Positions 60,163-61,241 of a stretch of DNA of 61,241 nucleotides are shown one piece after another (positions within the stretch are counted from its first letter, which is position 1; every line of letters starts with the position of its first letter). The DNA comes from an uncultured Alphaproteobacteria bacterium. Its GTDB lineage: Bacteria > Pseudomonadota > Alphaproteobacteria > HIMB59. The stretch is taken from positions 1 to 61,241 of the forward strand of contig CACGPP010000007.1 of NCBI GenBank assembly GCA_902574995.1. Reading direction: 5' to 3'. The notes beneath the pieces are model-generated. The model was not told where the DNA came from, did not search any database, and was given only the letters and a program-made list of their open reading frames with translations. Made by a program: the position numbers and the translations under genes.

Positions 60163-60686
60163 GATTTATTATCAGACAAATGATAGTTTGAAAGTGTTAG
60201 TACTGATTTAATTACATTAGAGACTAACTGAAGAAATAAAACTAAACAAAACCATAGAATTGCACTTTTTAAAATATATAAAGCAGGCATACCGCCCGCT
60301 TCTCTGGAAACCTCTCCCATTAAAAAAGATCTATATACAAAGGGATAGCTGTAATTCCAAATAATATATAAAAAAGGTAGAAGTAAAAAAATATTTCCAA
60401 ATAGATCTACAGTAGCTTTATATTTTTTTGATGCCTCTCGGTAAAAGACGTCTATTCTGACATGTTCATTAGCTAAATAAGTAAAACCAGCACCCAACAT
60501 AAAAACAAAACTATGAAGCCAAACATAAACTTCTTGCATCCATATAAAACCAATATTGAACCCATATCTTAAGACGACAACAGTGAATACAACTATGACC
60601 ATAGAGAAAACAAAAAAAGCACATAGATATCCTATGATTGTATTAAATCGATCAATAAATTTGGATAATTGTGCCAAAGCAGACAT
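60159..60686 (-). CDS. TRAP transporter small permease DctQ
   Basis: The 175-residue protein has four helices and the DctQ-type WMQEVYVWLHSFVFMLGAGF followed by HVRIDVFYREASKKYKA. It pairs with the large permease. It is the first gene of the minus-strand TRAP unit. About 50 bases upstream begins a highly base-paired segment that might be its leader or that of sdhC. Confidence 0.93.
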   Translation of the reverse strand: MSALAQLSKFIDRFNTIIGYLCAFFVFSMVIVVFTVVVLRYGFNIGFIWMQEVYVWLHSFVFMLGAGFTYLANEHVRIDVFYREASKKYKATVDLFGNIFLLLPFLYIIWNYSYPFVYRSFLMGEVSREAGGMPALYILKSAILWFCLVLFLQLVSNVIKSVLTLSNYHLSDNKS

Positions 60687-60736
60687 AGCAGCAGATTATA
60701 TATAGACAATTAACATATTAAAGAGAGTATATTGAT

Positions 60737-60820
60737 AGGTCGTGGTGCCAACTTTATATGAATAAAGCTTTCTCATGCGGGGTGAGATTCGGCACATTTA
60801 AACAAAAATGTTCACGACCT
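60737..60820. ncRNA. Candidate structured RNA between dctQ and sdhC
   Basis: Nested perfect stems span 84 bases: P1 AGGTCGTG/CACGACCT (60737-60744 with 60813-60820), P2 GTGCC/GGCAC (60745-60749 with 60791-60795), and inside it P3 CTTTA/TAAAG (60752-60756 with 60763-60767) and P4 TCTCAT/GTGAGA (60771-60776 with 60782-60787, one T-G pair that exists only on the plus strand). ATTT/AAAT (60796-60799 with 60806-60809) may form in the 3' joint. The three-way junction layout is riboswitch- or sRNA-like. The plus strand is slightly favoured, which would make it an sdhC leader element, but a dctQ leader on the minus strand is possible. Confidence 0.55.
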
Positions 60821-60911
60821 AATTGGATTTTAATTGAATATAGGGCATTTTCAGAACCTTAATTTCAATGAATGGGTAATTTGATTAACATTTTTTCCAC
60901 AGCCTTAATTT

Positions 60912-60930
60912 ATTCATGTAACGCATGAAT
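60912..60930. promoter_or_regulatory. Inverted repeat upstream of sdhC
   Basis: ATTCATG (60912-60918) and CATGAAT (60924-60930) form a perfect seven-base dyad around TAACG, 54 bases before sdhC. Operator or leader hairpin. Confidence 0.4.
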
Positions 60931-60983
60931 TAATAAAATAATAGTTTTTTACTATAAGACATTTTTAAATATATTGCCTTTCT

Positions 60984-61241
60984 ATGGCTCCAATATCACC
61001 ACATTTGCAAATATATAGACCTTTTTTAACAATGGTATTTTCTATCTCCAGCAGGATAGGAGTAATTGCATTTGCTTTTTCTTTGCCTTTTTTTGCAATT
61101 TGGTTAGGAAGCTTAAATTTTCTTCCTCAACTTAATCAAGTATTAACATTGTTGATAAACTTGCTACCTATAAAGCTAATATTTGTCTTTTGGTTTTTTA
61201 TCTTTAATCATCATTTGTTAAACGGTTTTAAATATTTCTTA
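60984..61241 (+). CDS. sdhC: Succinate dehydrogenase cytochrome b556 subunit, 5' part
   Basis: The visible 86 residues start APISPHLQIYRPFLTMVFSI, the SdhC signature (SPHLQIYR), followed by two hydrophobic helices and HHLLNGFKYF, which matches the heme-ligand helix (HHLxNGIRHL). The usual SIxHRxTG reads SISSRIGV here. The gene runs off the window edge; sdhD, sdhA and sdhB are expected beyond. It anchors complex II and binds heme and quinone. Confidence 0.93.
   Translation, partial: MAPISPHLQIYRPFLTMVFSISSRIGVIAFAFSLPFFAIWLGSLNFLPQLNQVLTLLINLLPIKLIFVFWFFIFNHHLLNGFKYFL

Noticed and set aside
60737-60820. tRNA or tmRNA half
   Set aside because: The seven-base GGTCGTG/CACGACC stem resembles an acceptor, but there are no D- or T-arm motifs, no TTCGANT and no CCA.

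Overview
The window reads as a chromosome segment of an AT-rich (about one third G+C by eye), streamlined, free-living marine-type alphaproteobacterium. The lineage call rests on gcrA, the SUV3-like helicase / TerB-like / 7Fe ferredoxin / CarD cluster, a FYDLN-acid (TIGR02300) protein, cytochrome c maturation system I, a Tat-exported TRAP solute receptor and the SPHLQIYR-type SdhC at the right edge. Gene spacing is very tight: many pairs share ATGA or TAATG junctions or overlap by a few to tens of bases. No phage, transposase, integrase or CRISPR array was seen. I cannot resolve the genus.

Left end (1-8543): the 3' part of a giant repeat protein (beta-propeller-like repeats, five VCBS-type modules, a cadherin-like domain, an acidic tail) overlaps an operon of three membrane-tethered proteins that all carry HlyD-like lipoyl/barrel-sandwich domains: a secreted HlyD adaptor, a GAF-TM-HlyD protein, and a polytopic M50 metalloprotease (HELGH) with a PqqD/RRE-like N-terminus and a C-terminal HlyD domain. 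No ABC ATPase or TolC is present in the window. This is the best candidate for an undescribed system, possibly export, processing or surface release of the giant protein. An orphan 306-residue protein follows.

Middle-left (8540-22754): a UMF1-type MFS transporter with a winged-helix-like regulator and a divergent ABM-like gene share two 19-bp dyad operators spaced exactly 21 bp. Then come folD, yggT, a polar amino acid ABC transporter split over two transcription units with a DAO-family oxidase inside, two bactofilins, and the complete ccmABCDEFGH set on the minus strand. The set includes a 43-aa ccmD, and ccmA is broken by a one-base frameshift. ccmA also starts directly against a strong terminator.

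Centre (22784-43295): a histone-H1-like protein, SUV3 helicase, TerB-like, fdxA and carD with a Lys-rich tail, rpmF, recX, tRNA-Arg(CCT), gcrA, pgk, then the divergent pair of clusters dapF-mtaB-ftsY-yciB (minus) and ffh-rpsP-rimM-trmD-rplS-leuC-leuD-leuB-asd (plus), a pyridoxal kinase and Fe-superoxide dismutase. S16, L19 and L32 all carry unusual C-terminal extensions, those of S16 and L19 long and glutamate-rich.

Right part (43337-61241): hsp20 with a convincing sigma32 promoter, a quinone oxidoreductase, a class III aminotransferase preceded by a 41-aa membrane microprotein and an sRNA/attenuator-like unit, a polytopic membrane protein plus a double-PAP2 phosphatase, an EF-hand protein, tRNA-Arg(TCG), twin secreted polysaccharide lyases, small proteins, a YbgC-type thioesterase, acetoacetyl-CoA synthetase and thiolase (ketone-body/acetoacetate use), a DMT exporter and a TRAP transporter. 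Between dctQ and the partial sdhC lies an elaborately base-paired segment that looks like an uncharacterised structured RNA.
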